NCBI RefSeq assembly: GCF_000471645.3
Contig: NZ_AWGA01000043.1
Span: 1-59,508 of the forward strand
DNA: 59,508 bases
Direction of reading: 5' to 3'
DNA from: Candidatus Schmidhempelia bombi str. Bimp
GTDB taxonomy: Bacteria > Pseudomonadota > Gammaproteobacteria > Enterobacterales > Orbaceae
Below are positions 41,254-50,420 of this stretch, one piece after another. Below the pieces are notes generated by a model that saw nothing but the letters and a program-made list of their open reading frames with translations, did no database searches and had not been told where the DNA came from. Each line of letters opens with the position of its first letter. Positions within the stretch are counted from its first letter, which is position 1. Position numbers and translations under genes: made by a program.

Positions 41254-41562
41254 TTAAGCGATTGCAGTGATCTTCACATCAGTGAACCACTGACGGTGAC
41301 CTTGTTGTTTACGGTAATGTTTACGGCGACGGAATTTAACAATTTTAATTTTATCACCACGACCGTGCTCAACAATTTCTGCTTTGATTGTTGCACCATC
41401 AACAAACGGAGCACCAACTTTGATGTCTTCACCATTTGCTACCATTAAAACTTTATCGAATACGATTTCTGAACCAGTTTCGACTTCTAGTTTTTCCAAG
41501 CGAACGACTTGACCTTCGCTAACTCGGTGTTGTTTACCACCACTTTGGAAAACTGCGTACAT
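41254..41562 (-). CDS. rplU: 50S ribosomal protein bL21
   Basis: A 102-residue L21 (E. coli 103) from the ATG at 41562, [18 protein letters not shown]. The frame is open 13 codons further but GGAG precedes this ATG and the protein length fits. The C-terminal [20 protein letters not shown] contacts 23S rRNA. First gene of rplU-rpmA. Confidence 0.98.
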   Translation of the reverse strand: MYAVFQSGGKQHRVSEGQVVRLEKLEVETGSEIVFDKVLMVANGEDIKVGAPFVDGATIKAEIVEHGRGDKIKIVKFRRRKHYRKQQGHRQWFTDVKITAIA

Positions 41563-41623
41563 ACCTAAACTCCGCAATATAGCAGATCTTTGTGTCTGCA
41601 TAGATTAATCATATAGGGTGCGA

Positions 41624-41652
41624 ATTTTACGCAAAAATCAAGTGACTTGCAA
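41624..41652 (-). promoter_or_regulatory. Promoter of rplU-rpmA
   Basis: On the reverse strand TTGCAA (41647-41652) and TAAAAT (41624-41629) are spaced by 17 bp, followed by TCGCACCC, a GC-rich discriminator fitting a ribosomal-protein promoter. The start would lie about 55 bp before the ATG. Confidence 0.78.
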
Positions 41653-41910
41653 GCAGTCATTCATAAAAGATCTAAATTTATTCGTATAAATTGGATTTAA
41701 ATAAAGGCAATATAAATATTGTTAATCAATGATTGATGTACAGTCTGTGACTTTGTTGTTAGTATAATTTAAACCATGTCTTAATCCAATGAGATTGAAT
41801 GTAAGGAAATAAATAGTAAATCGATAAATAATCATTGGTTTTCCTTACAAAATAGTCAGTATAATAGATCATTCTATGTTAAAAATGATCATTTATGATC
41901 ATAAGTTGTT
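41653..41910. other. Intergenic region upstream of the narX-like gene, with inverted repeats
   Basis: TGTAAGGAAA (41800-41809) and TTTCCTTACA (41840-41849) form 10-bp inverted arms 30 bp apart, and ATGATCAT occurs twice (41885-41892, 41895-41902) just before the gene. Either may be a regulator site. I saw no clear FNR box. Confidence 0.4.
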
Positions 41911-43770
41911 ATGATAAAAGCGATGATGATAAAAAAAAATGCGACTTATCGTGTTTCAATTGCCCAACGTCTGATTTTCTGGACGTTTTGTTTTGGGTTT
42001 GTTGGATTGTTATCCCTGTCTATTTCAACCACCATTATTCATGATACGACGGGTAGTGCTCATATGATAAATCAATTAGGTTTATTACGCATGAAGAGTT
42101 ATCAGCTATTGGCGCATATTCCCTTGTCCCTTAATGCGGTAGAGACCGATATTTTTTCTGATATCTCACTGACAGATAAACAGCAAGCATTATTAGCCAA
42201 TTATCATTTATTAGACAATTTTTACTATTTGCAAGCTCGCTGGCATAATGACGTAAGTCATAAAATGATACAAGCTCAACAGGCTGCTGATGTGCTGGTT
42301 TATGTGCAATATTATGTCAATGAGATTAATGCGTTAATCTCTGCAATTGATCAAAAAACCGAACAAAAAATTTTATTTAATTCCTATATTGAAGTTTTTT
42401 TTATTATTCTCATTTTGCTGTTCTTATTTGCTCAATTTTTTTATTTACGCTACTCATTTTCCAAACCATGGCAACGGCTGATTACGATGGCTGAAGCGAT
42501 TACACGCCATGATTTTAGCTACCGTTTTAGCCGTGACCGACATATTAAAGACGAATTTGATTTATTGGGATCAGCGTTTAATCGTATGTCAGATGAAATT
42601 GAGTGCCAATATCAGTTGTTAGAACAACGGGTGACCGAAAAAACCGTAGAATTACAACAAAAAAATCAGATTGTGATGTTTTTATATAATGCCAGCAAAT
42701 TGTTGCATACGACGCTACCAGTTTGTAAACGGTTTTCCATGATTTTAATGAAATTAGAGACGTTAATCCCATTATCGCATTTCTCTATTCGATTATATGA
42801 AACCGAAGACCCAGAACAAGAACATCGCAATGAGCGTAAGAAACCACAAACTTACTGCTTAAAACGCAATTGTGACATCTGTTTTATTGCAGAAAAATTT
42901 AATATTCAGTCTGCTGATCGGCGTTATTGGTATTTACAAAATAAAACCCAAAAGTATGGCGTGATTTCTGCTTATCAGAATCCTAAAATGCCTTTGACAC
43001 AAGAACAAGAGGAGTTAGTCATCACGCTATTAGAACAGATGACCATCACCCTTGAACTTGAACGTAAAGCTGAACAGCAGAAGTCCTATCTGCTAATGAA
43101 AGAGCGTTCCGCCATGGCGCGTGAATTACACGATTCGATTGCGCAGTCGCTTTCCTGTTTAAAAATCCATATTAGTTGTTTGCAAATGCAATCAGATATC
43201 GTGAATGAGGAAAGTCAGCAGTTACTAAAAACGATGCGTACCGAACTAAATACGGCTTATTCACAGCTGCGTGAGTTAATTACGACCTTTAGATTAAGCG
43301 TTAATAGTACAGGCTTTTATGCAAGTTTGCATGACTTGATCAAAGAGTTTAATCAAAAACTGGGGTTTACTATACAGCTAGATTATCAATTGCCATTACA
43401 ACTAGTTGATAGCTCACAAGCGATCCATTTATTGCAGGTGATCCGTGAAGCGCTAAATAATATTTATAAACATGCTAACGCCTCCCAAGTGGTGATTTCT
43501 TTAGAAGTTAAGCAACAAGGCAACCTATTTTTAACCATTCAAGATAATGGTCGCGGCTTTTCAGAAAAGGGAAAAAAGAATGAACACTATGGATTGATTA
43601 TCATGCGCGATAGGGTCGAATTACTCCGCGGTTATTTTGATATTAGTAGTGAGTTAGGAAGGGGGACCAAAATTACCGTTAATTATAAAATCGCGGCAGA
43701 TAAATTACATCTCATTACGCCATCGAATCAAACATTACCTGAAGAAGAACAGAAAATATGGAACAGTTAA
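41911..43770 (+). CDS. NarX/NarQ-type nitrate/nitrite sensor histidine kinase
   Basis: A 619-residue HPK7-type kinase. Membrane helix 1 is about 22-43 and helix 2 about 158-180, enclosing a periplasmic sensor. The P-box INQLGLLRMKSYQLL (53-67) matches the nitrate-binding helix of NarX and NarQ (GSLRMQSYRL type) with some changes. A HAMP linker (about 181-235), a cysteine cluster (C316, C321, C324) and the kinase core follow: H407 in ARELHDSIAQS, REALNNIYKHANAS (N-box), DNGRGF and GLIIMRDRVELL. The central cysteines recall NarX. It overlaps the response regulator gene by 13 nt. The sequence alone does not decide NarX versus NarQ. Confidence 0.9.
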   Translation: MIKAMMIKKNATYRVSIAQRLIFWTFCFGFVGLLSLSISTTIIHDTTGSAHMINQLGLLRMKSYQLLAHIPLSLNAVETDIFSDISLTDKQQALLANYHLLDNFYYLQARWHNDVSHKMIQAQQAADVLVYVQYYVNEINALISAIDQKTEQKILFNSYIEVFFIILILLFLFAQFFYLRYSFSKPWQRLITMAEAITRHDFSYRFSRDRHIKDEFDLLGSAFNRMSDEIECQYQLLEQRVTEKTVELQQKNQIVMFLYNASKLLHTTLPVCKRFSMILMKLETLIPLSHFSIRLYETEDPEQEHRNERKKPQTYCLKRNCDICFIAEKFNIQSADRRYWYLQNKTQKYGVISAYQNPKMPLTQEQEELVITLLEQMTITLELERKAEQQKSYLLMKERSAMARELHDSIAQSLSCLKIHISCLQMQSDIVNEESQQLLKTMRTELNTAYSQLRELITTFRLSVNSTGFYASLHDLIKEFNQKLGFTIQLDYQLPLQLVDSSQAIHLLQVIREALNNIYKHANASQVVISLEVKQQGNLFLTIQDNGRGFSEKGKKNEHYGLIIMRDRVELLRGYFDISSELGRGTKITVNYKIAADKLHLITPSNQTLPEEEQKIWNS

Positions 43771-44405
43771 CCAGCTCAGTCTTATTAATTGATGATCATC
43801 CAATGTTGCGTAGTGGGGTAAAACAGCTGATTACCTCTATTGCTGATTTTGAAGTTATAGGTGAAGCGGGAGATGGGATAACCGGCATTGCTTTGGCTAA
43901 GCAATCAGAACCGGATATTATCTTACTCGATATTAATTTACGTGATATGAGCGGCTTAGATATCTTACTACATTTACGTGAACAAGGTGTCTCAAGTCGA
44001 ATTTTGATTTTTACCGTATCGGATGACAAGCAAGATATTATTACTGCGTTAAAAAATGGTGCGGATGGTTATTTGCTTAAAGATATGGAGCCAGAAAACT
44101 TAATCGAATCATTAAAGCAGGTTATAGCGGGTAAAATTATGATGGATGATAATATTTCACAAATTATCCTTAATCATATGCGAGGTCAGCCACACGCTTT
44201 GGAACAATCCCATGATGTTAACTTATTAACGCCGAGAGAGTTAGAAATATTTAATTTATTGGTTCAAGGTTTATCAAATAAATTAATTGCTCGTCAACTA
44301 AATATTGTGGATAGCACGGTCAAAGTCCACGTAAAAAATATTCTCAAAAAATTGAATTTTAAATCAAGAATGGAAATTGCTGTCTGGTATTTAAATTCAC
44401 GTTAA
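43758..44405 (+). CDS. NarL/NarP-family response regulator
   Basis: A 215-residue two-domain regulator. The receiver has IDDHPML (11-17), the phospho-acceptor D58 in ILLDINL, and K104 in YLLKDM. The LuxR-type HTH contains LTPRELEIFNLLVQGLSNKL and VDSTVKVHVKNILKKL, the NarL/NarP form. It pairs with the overlapping sensor kinase. A NarL/NarP-type heptamer pair upstream of nirB in this window is a likely target. Confidence 0.92.
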   Translation: MEQLTSSVLLIDDHPMLRSGVKQLITSIADFEVIGEAGDGITGIALAKQSEPDIILLDINLRDMSGLDILLHLREQGVSSRILIFTVSDDKQDIITALKNGADGYLLKDMEPENLIESLKQVIAGKIMMDDNISQIILNHMRGQPHALEQSHDVNLLTPRELEIFNLLVQGLSNKLIARQLNIVDSTVKVHVKNILKKLNFKSRMEIAVWYLNSR

Positions 44406-44427
44406 TAGGTTAATTTAACCCAATGAT

Positions 44428-44477
44428 TTAGCATAAAATCAAGATAATAAAATTTAATCCTATTGATTTTATGCTAA
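44428..44477. terminator. Long hairpin between convergent narL-like and cysG genes
   Basis: Perfect 15-bp arms TTAGCATAAAATCAA (44428-44442) and TTGATTTTATGCTAA (44463-44477) around a 20-nt loop. No T tract follows, but the position between two converging genes suggests a bidirectional transcript end. Confidence 0.55.
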
Positions 44478-44529
44478 GTATAAATGGCTTATGGCATAAG
44501 ATGCTCCATCACCCTCTCAGGAAGCTTGA

Positions 44530-45915
44530 TTAGTGGATGGCAACGTCATTATCGGCAAACCAACGTAATTGAGTGCGTAACTTAACCACATCACCGATGA
44601 TAATTAAACTTGGACTATGTGCGTAGTTGGCCAAATTGGCTAATTGGTGTAACTGTCCGGTAATCACTTTCTGTTTAGCTAAGGTGCCTTGTTCGACAAT
44701 CGCAATAGCGGTTGTGGCAGCCATGCCGTTTTTTATTAAATTATCGGCAATATGTTGGGCTTGAGAGAGTCCCATATAAAATACTAACGTTTGTCGTTCT
44801 GCCGCTAAATTTTGCCAATCTAAGTCACTTCCTTTTTGAACATGGCCAGTAATTAATCGCACACTCTGCGCATAATCACGATGTGTCAAAGGTATACCGC
44901 TATAAGCAGCACACCCTGAAGCGGCAGTAATACCAGGCACCACCGTAAAAGGAATGTTTGCCTGAAATAAGGTTTCTAGCTCCTCGCCACCTCGACCAAA
45001 AATAAAGGGATCGCCCCCCTTTAATCTTACCACGCGTTTACCGCGCTTTGCTTGTTCAAGTAACGTTTGATTAATTTGTGCCTGTGGTACGCAATGAAAA
45101 CCAGCTTGTTTACCAACAAAAATCAGTTCGGCATCACGGCGAACCAGATCCAATATCGGCTGTGAGACTAAACGATCATAGACGATGACATCCGCCAATT
45201 GAATTTGTTGTAATCCTTTTAACGTCAGTAAACCAGGATCGCCAGGACCTGCACCAACCAAAATCACCTCACCGCGATCATCCAATGGTGCGTCAAATAG
45301 TGCTTGTGTAATTTGTTCAACTTGCTGGGATTGGTGGTTGGCTAAGGCCTGCGCTAATCTATCATGCACCAATAATTTTTCCCAAAAACGGCGACGTTCA
45401 TTAATCGTTTGATAATAGTGTTTAACTCGGCGACGTAAATATCCCGCATATTCAGCCAATTTGCCCAAATGCTGAGGCAATAGTGCTTCTAATTTTTCAC
45501 GTAGTAAGCGTGCTAATACCGGTGAACGACCACCTGACGATACCGCGACCATCAAAGGAGAGCGGTCGATAATCGATGGCATAATAAAACTCGCTTGTTT
45601 AGGCGAGTCAACCACATTGCAAAACAGTTGCTGCTGTTCACATAATTGGCTAATTGTTTGATTTAACACAGGATCATCGGTAGCAGCAATAACCAACCAT
45701 TTATTGGTTAATAATTGCGCTGAAAATTCACCTTCGATTAAGGTTATTTGTTGCTGTTGCCAGTCATAAAAAGGTTGGGTAAATGATTTGGCACTGACGG
45801 TAATAGAAGCGCCAGCTTGCATAAGTAAACGCGTTTTACGTTCGGCGACATCACCGCCACCCACAATTAGGCAAGCTTTGCCACGCAATTGGCAAAAAAT
45901 AGGTAAATAATCCAC
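44530..45915 (-). CDS. cysG: Siroheme synthase CysG (multifunctional)
   Basis: A 461-residue fusion. Residues 1-210 are the precorrin-2 dehydrogenase/ferrochelatase: [18 protein letters not shown] (16-33) binds NAD and [18 protein letters not shown] holds the conserved serine. The second half is the uroporphyrinogen III methyltransferase: [59 protein letters not shown]. It makes siroheme, the cofactor of the NirB encoded next door. Same strand as nirBD; the gap of about 270 bp contains a 21-bp tandem repeat. Confidence 0.97.
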   Translation of the reverse strand: MDYLPIFCQLRGKACLIVGGGDVAERKTRLLMQAGASITVSAKSFTQPFYDWQQQQITLIEGEFSAQLLTNKWLVIAATDDPVLNQTISQLCEQQQLFCNVVDSPKQASFIMPSIIDRSPLMVAVSSGGRSPVLARLLREKLEALLPQHLGKLAEYAGYLRRRVKHYYQTINERRRFWEKLLVHDRLAQALANHQSQQVEQITQALFDAPLDDRGEVILVGAGPGDPGLLTLKGLQQIQLADVIVYDRLVSQPILDLVRRDAELIFVGKQAGFHCVPQAQINQTLLEQAKRGKRVVRLKGGDPFIFGRGGEELETLFQANIPFTVVPGITAASGCAAYSGIPLTHRDYAQSVRLITGHVQKGSDLDWQNLAAERQTLVFYMGLSQAQHIADNLIKNGMAATTAIAIVEQGTLAKQKVITGQLHQLANLANYAHSPSLIIIGDVVKLRTQLRWFADNDVAIH

Positions 45916-46011
45916 AAAAATATCCTGTTGATATGGTCATCAATAATCGACAATTAATTAAAATATCACTACCGATCGATATCGATAAGTTGGCGTTACG
46001 CCAAAACTATT

Positions 46012-46053
46012 TTTAGTCACAATCATACTTACTTTAGTCACGATCATACTTAC
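46012..46053. repeat. 21-bp tandem duplication between nirD and cysG
   Basis: A unit beginning TTTAGTCAC and ending ATCATACTTAC at 46012-46032 is repeated head to tail at 46033-46053 with one change (CAATC to CGATC). A hairpin TTGGCG-TTA-CGCCAA lies just to its left (45990-46004). Confidence 0.85.
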
Positions 46054-46183
46054 GGACTTACGGGTTACAAGGCTAAATTAGCTATCCGCTACTTTATGCT
46101 CTTATCATGATGGATTCATAAAAGCGATCACGGATAGATAACATATTGATTTTTATTTTAGCTAGAAATTAATACACCAAGAC

Positions 46184-46513
46184 TCATCTAATGCTAATTT
46201 GTACTTGATCGTTAACGAGTTGCACGGAGTATGCCCGTACGCTAAACTGTGCATCGTCTAAACAATAGCCATCAGTTAATCGAAAACGCTGTTTTTTTAG
46301 TGGGCTTGCCACCCAGAATTGCCCTTCGTGTTCGGCAATCAAGCCACGCGATAACACACTGGCTGCTGCGAATGGGTCAATATTACTAATGGCAAATAAC
46401 TGTTTATCCTCAGTGGGTCTAAATATCGCAATATGGTGATCGGCCACCAATGCACAAACCCCAGAATGAGGTAAAATATCATCGATATGACAGACCGTTG
46501 TCCATTGACTCAT
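46184..46513 (-). CDS. nirD: Nitrite reductase (NADH) small subunit
   Basis: A 109-residue NirD of the Rieske-like fold without the metal-binding cysteine-histidine pairs. CHIDDILPHSGVCALVADHH, FAISNIDPFAAASVLSRGL and PLKKQRFRLTDGYCLDD are recognisable NirD text. It partners NirB in cytoplasmic six-electron reduction of nitrite to ammonium. It follows nirB by 15 bp. E. coli nirC, the nitrite channel gene normally next, is absent. Confidence 0.95.
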   Translation of the reverse strand: MSQWTTVCHIDDILPHSGVCALVADHHIAIFRPTEDKQLFAISNIDPFAAASVLSRGLIAEHEGQFWVASPLKKQRFRLTDGYCLDDAQFSVRAYSVQLVNDQVQISIR

Positions 46514-46528
46514 TAGTGGTGACTCCTC

Positions 46529-49051
46529 TTATTTGATGTTAATCAGGTGGCGTTCTTCTGGTTTAGCAGGGCGATGTTGCTGACGTTCTGGCACCATTTG
46601 TACATACTGATTGCGTTCAGTACTATTAATAAAGTGCGAGAACCGCTTTGACGTTTCAGGGGATTCGACCGTGGCTTTCCATTCGCAAATCACTAATTTA
46701 CGTAAACGGGTCATCTCTGCTTCTAATTCAGCGTTAATCCCCAATTTGTCATCAATAATCACTTGGCGTAGGTAATCAATACCACCATCTAAGCTTTCTA
46801 ACCAAAGTGAGGTGCGTTGCAATTTATCGGCGGTACGAATATAAAACATTAAGAAGCGATCTAAATAACTTAACACCGTATCACGATCAAGATCACTCGC
46901 CAGCAGATCGGCATGGCGTGGTTTCATACCGCCATTACCCCCCACATAGAGATTCCATCCTTTTTCTGTGGCGATTAAGCCAATATCTTTCCCTTGTGCT
47001 TCGGCACATTCACGCGTACAACCCGATACGCCAATTTTTATTTTATGTGGTGAACGAATACCCTTATAGCGGTGCTCAATGTCTATTCCAAACCCAACAC
47101 TATCCCCTACGCCATAACGGCACCATGTACTTCCTACACAGGTTTTTGCCATACGCAACGCTTTGGCATAGGCGTGACCCGTTTCAAAGCCTGCTGCGAT
47201 CAATTCTTGCCAAATAGCGGGTAAGTCATCTTTATGGGCACCGAACAAGCCAATACGTTGTGAACCGGTAATCTTAGTATAAAGTTGATATTTTTTGGCA
47301 ATCTGACCAACCGCCACTAACCCTTCAGGTGTAATTTCACCACCAGCAGAGCGTGGAATAATTGAATAAGTACCATCTTTTTGAATATTACCCAAATAAG
47401 CATCATTACTATCTTGGAGTGGTGCTAGGGCTGGCTGTAACACATAATCATTCCAGCAAGAGGCTAAAATCGACCCAACAGTCGGTTTACAAATTTCGCA
47501 CCCATAGCCTTTGCCATGTCGACGAATCAGTGCCTCAAATGAGGTTATACCTTCAACGCGGACTAAGTGATACAGTTCTTGGCGCGAAAAGGCAAAGTGT
47601 TCACATAAGTGGTTATTGACTTCGATCCCTTGCTGACTTAATTCAGCGTTAAGAACTTGCGTGACTAATGGCAAACAGCCGCCACACCCCGTGCCCGCTT
47701 TGGTTGCTGCTTTTATTTGAGCAACGGTATGACAACCGGCGTGAATAGCCTCAATAATTTGTCCTTTGCTCACATCAAAGCAAGAACAGATTTGAGCACT
47801 ATCAGGTAAAGATTCAATTCCTAACACGGGTTTGTTGCCTGCATGATCAGGTAAAATTAAGGCGTCAGGATTATCGGGTAGATCCATGCCATTTAGCATC
47901 ATCTGTAATAGATTGCCATAGTCGCTGGTATCACCGACTAACACCGCGCCAAGTAATCGACGGTTATCTTGACTAACAATTAAACGTTTATATATCTGTT
48001 TATTTTCATCTAGATAGAGGTAACTACGTGCGCCTGATGTACGACCGCGTGCATCCCCAATACTACCTACATCAACGCCAAGTAATTTTAGTTTGGCACT
48101 CATATCAGCACCAGTAAATGTATTCGATTCATTTAATAAATGACTAACGGCCACTTGTGCCATTTTATAACCGGGTGCCACTAATCCGTAAATGCGGTCT
48201 TGCCAACAGGCACATTCACCGATGGCATAAATATCGGGATCATCTGTCTGACAGTGATCATTAATCACTACCCCACCACGGGGGCCGATAGACAATTGAC
48301 CATCACGGGCTAATTGATCTTGTGCCCGTATTCCAGTTGAAAACACGATAAAATCGACATCTAACGCACTACCATCAGCAAATTGCATGGTTTTACCTTG
48401 ATGATGATGGATGATCTGTTGCGTATTTTTACTGGTATGTACGACTACGCCAATCTCTTCAATTTTTTTTCTTAATTGTTCACCGCCCAGCGCATCTAAC
48501 TGTTCCGCCATTAACACAGGGGCAAATTCCACTACATGCGTTTCAATGCCCAAGTTTCTCAGTGCACCGGCTGCTTCTAAACCAAGTAAACCGCCACCAA
48601 CCACAGCCCCGCGTTGGCTACGTTTGGCACATTCGGCAATGGCATCAAGATCCTCTAAGGTACGATAGACATAACAATCGTCACCCTCCGCCCCAGTGAT
48701 AGGTGGGATCCATGGATAAGAGCCCGTAGCTAAAATTAATTTATCATAGCTTACCGCTTGTCCCGTTTGTGAATACACTTTTTTATTGGCACGATCGATA
48801 CGTTCTATCCGTTCATTTAGGTGAATAGCAATATGGTGCGTGGCGTAAAAATCAGGGGCAACTAATGACAAATCGTCCGCAGTTTGACCCGAAAAATAGG
48901 ATGAAAGATGAACGCGGTCATATGCCATATGAGGCTCAGCACCGAAAATAGTGATAGCAAATGGTTCAGATCCTGCTTTATCTATTAATTCTTGCACAAA
49001 GCGGTGACCAACCATACCGTTACCAATAATAACCAGTTTGATCTTATTCAT
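46529..49051 (-). CDS. nirB: Nitrite reductase (NADH) large subunit
   Basis: An 840-residue multidomain flavoprotein. It begins with the FAD site IIGNGMVGHRFVQELI and an NADH site VVGGGLLGLEAAGALRNLG (about 150-168). The BFD-like [2Fe-2S] module has CSCFD (about 419) and GCGGC (about 457). The C-terminal sulfite/nitrite reductase half binds siroheme and [4Fe-4S] through CVGSTWCRYG (about 635) and GVSGCTRECAEAQG (about 675). It reduces nitrite with NADH under low oxygen. First in nirB-nirD; cysG nearby supplies siroheme. Confidence 0.97.
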   Translation of the reverse strand: MNKIKLVIIGNGMVGHRFVQELIDKAGSEPFAITIFGAEPHMAYDRVHLSSYFSGQTADDLSLVAPDFYATHHIAIHLNERIERIDRANKKVYSQTGQAVSYDKLILATGSYPWIPPITGAEGDDCYVYRTLEDLDAIAECAKRSQRGAVVGGGLLGLEAAGALRNLGIETHVVEFAPVLMAEQLDALGGEQLRKKIEEIGVVVHTSKNTQQIIHHHQGKTMQFADGSALDVDFIVFSTGIRAQDQLARDGQLSIGPRGGVVINDHCQTDDPDIYAIGECACWQDRIYGLVAPGYKMAQVAVSHLLNESNTFTGADMSAKLKLLGVDVGSIGDARGRTSGARSYLYLDENKQIYKRLIVSQDNRRLLGAVLVGDTSDYGNLLQMMLNGMDLPDNPDALILPDHAGNKPVLGIESLPDSAQICSCFDVSKGQIIEAIHAGCHTVAQIKAATKAGTGCGGCLPLVTQVLNAELSQQGIEVNNHLCEHFAFSRQELYHLVRVEGITSFEALIRRHGKGYGCEICKPTVGSILASCWNDYVLQPALAPLQDSNDAYLGNIQKDGTYSIIPRSAGGEITPEGLVAVGQIAKKYQLYTKITGSQRIGLFGAHKDDLPAIWQELIAAGFETGHAYAKALRMAKTCVGSTWCRYGVGDSVGFGIDIEHRYKGIRSPHKIKIGVSGCTRECAEAQGKDIGLIATEKGWNLYVGGNGGMKPRHADLLASDLDRDTVLSYLDRFLMFYIRTADKLQRTSLWLESLDGGIDYLRQVIIDDKLGINAELEAEMTRLRKLVICEWKATVESPETSKRFSHFINSTERNQYVQMVPERQQHRPAKPEERHLINIK

Positions 49052-49118
49052 AATTCCCCTATTTTTCAGTCAATGCATTTTCTATTTATTAAAACTCATT
49101 GTATTGAAACTACAGCAG

Positions 49119-49155
49119 AATATAATTATTCTTTGGGGTTACTCCTAAGGTAGTA
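49119..49155 (-). promoter_or_regulatory. NarL/NarP-type 7-2-7 site at the nirB promoter
   Basis: TACTCCT-AA-GGTAGTA (49140-49155, plus strand) is a pair of inverted NarL heptamers with a 2-bp gap, the arrangement used by NarP and NarL; one arm is a full TACYYMT match. On the reverse strand TATATT at 49119-49124 is a possible -10, placing the site about 35-40 bp before the start. I found no clear FNR box. Confidence 0.6.
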
Positions 49156-49619
49156 GGATAATGGTTAGTACTCTTACTTAACTTAATTGGTTTAGCATAA
49201 ATATAAAAATTTAATATAAACAAGTGACTATATTTATGTGATCGATTTAAATAAGATAACGTTTATTGTGTGATTGTTACCGCTACAGTTTAGCGGATTA
49301 TAATTTATTTTGCGCCACGCCAACTTATTTATAGAGATAATCGATTATTATTCATCAATTCCATTCAATTTTTTATAACGTGTTGACGTAATGGCTAACA
49401 GCGATAAATTAATCGCCGTTGACGTCATTTAAACTATTACTTCTTTTTTTAAAGGCTGATTGATAAAAATATTATGGTTAAATAACAATGAAATCTATTG
49501 ACATCAATAGTCGTTTTCTATCAAATTATCTTTTTTAAACTATTTTAGTTGTTGAAATTAACCCTAAACTATTTAAGAATAAAAGCTATTTTTATTATTT
49601 TTATTAAAAGGAAATTATC
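49156..49619. other. Intergenic region between divergent nirB and pnuC
   Basis: It contains an inverted repeat GCGAT-AAATTA-ATCGC around 49401-49416, flanked by two copies of GTTGACGT (near 49383 and 49419), and the pnuC control region at 49495-49526. No reading frame is supported. Confidence 0.4.
49495..49526 (+). promoter_or_regulatory. pnuC-ushA promoter with a 16-bp palindrome over the -35
   Basis: CTATTGA-CA-TCAATAG (49495-49510) is a perfect 7-2-7 inverted repeat that contains a consensus -35, TTGACA (49498-49503). TCAAAT at 49521-49526 is a modest -10 at 17 bp. A repressor bound here would block the promoter; an NAD-responsive regulator is possible but not shown. Confidence 0.55.
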
Positions 49620-50375
49620 ATGCTAGAACTATTTAGCACCAGCAATATTTTGGTTCATATCCCAATTGGAGAAGGAGGGTATGATCTGTCATATATTGAA
49701 GCAATTGGTACCCTTTGTGGATTATTGTGCATTTATCTAGCTAGTCTGGAAAAATCAATCAATTATTTATTTGGATTACTAAATGTTAGCTTATTTGCCA
49801 TCATCTTTTTTCAAATACATCTCTATTCCAGTTTACTACTGCAAATCTTCTTTTTTATCGCCAATATTTATGGCTGGTATGCGTGGACACGGGTGCAACC
49901 AGAAACGCAAGAAACAGCCTTAAAAATACGCTGGATGCCCTTAAATCATCAAATAAAATGGGCCGTGATCAGTGTGATTGGCATTCTTTTATTAACGGTG
50001 TTTATTGATCCGGTATTCAGCGGCTTAACGTCAATTATGGTTCATCTACTCAATCTCTTTGGCGCCAACATCACTATGCCAGTATTAGCGCCCGATGCTT
50101 ATCCTTTCTGGGACGCTTGTATGACGATACTTTCAGTTGTGGCACAGCTATTAATGACCCGTAAATTTGTAGAAAATTGGTTATTATGGGTGGTGATCAA
50201 TGTGATTTCGGTAGCGATATTCACCTTACAAGGCGTATATGCAATGGCGATTGAATATACAATCTTAACGTTTATAGCCATAAATGGTACTCGTATTTGG
50301 GCAAGCTCCGCTAAAAAACAGGGATCGCAACCACTGACCGATAATCATCATCATGACACAGATACAAATAACTAG
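49620..50375 (+). CDS. pnuC: Nicotinamide riboside transporter PnuC
   Basis: A 251-residue membrane protein with about seven helices. The PnuC signature area EAIGTLCGLLCIYLASLEKS, INYLFGLLNVSLFAIIFFQ, FFFIANIYGWYAWTR and WLLWVVINVISVAIFTLQG is plain, including the aromatic residues that line the nicotinamide riboside site. PnuC lets nicotinamide riboside diffuse in, trapped afterwards by NadR kinase. The cytoplasmic tail is His/Asp-rich (DNHHHDTDTNN). ushA follows on the same strand. Confidence 0.95.
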   Translation: MLELFSTSNILVHIPIGEGGYDLSYIEAIGTLCGLLCIYLASLEKSINYLFGLLNVSLFAIIFFQIHLYSSLLLQIFFFIANIYGWYAWTRVQPETQETALKIRWMPLNHQIKWAVISVIGILLLTVFIDPVFSGLTSIMVHLLNLFGANITMPVLAPDAYPFWDACMTILSVVAQLLMTRKFVENWLLWVVINVISVAIFTLQGVYAMAIEYTILTFIAINGTRIWASSAKKQGSQPLTDNHHHDTDTNN

Positions 50376-50420
50376 TTACTGATGATAGATGAATTAATGA
50401 TATATAAAAAAGGAATAACA

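Noticed and set aside
46807-47217. A 136-codon plus-strand frame inside nirB
   Set aside because: It is antisense to strongly conserved nirB code and has no recognisable protein features.
49052-49619. FNR box upstream of nirB
   Set aside because: Several TTGA and TCAA words occur, but none forms TTGAT-N4-ATCAA at a sensible distance from the start.
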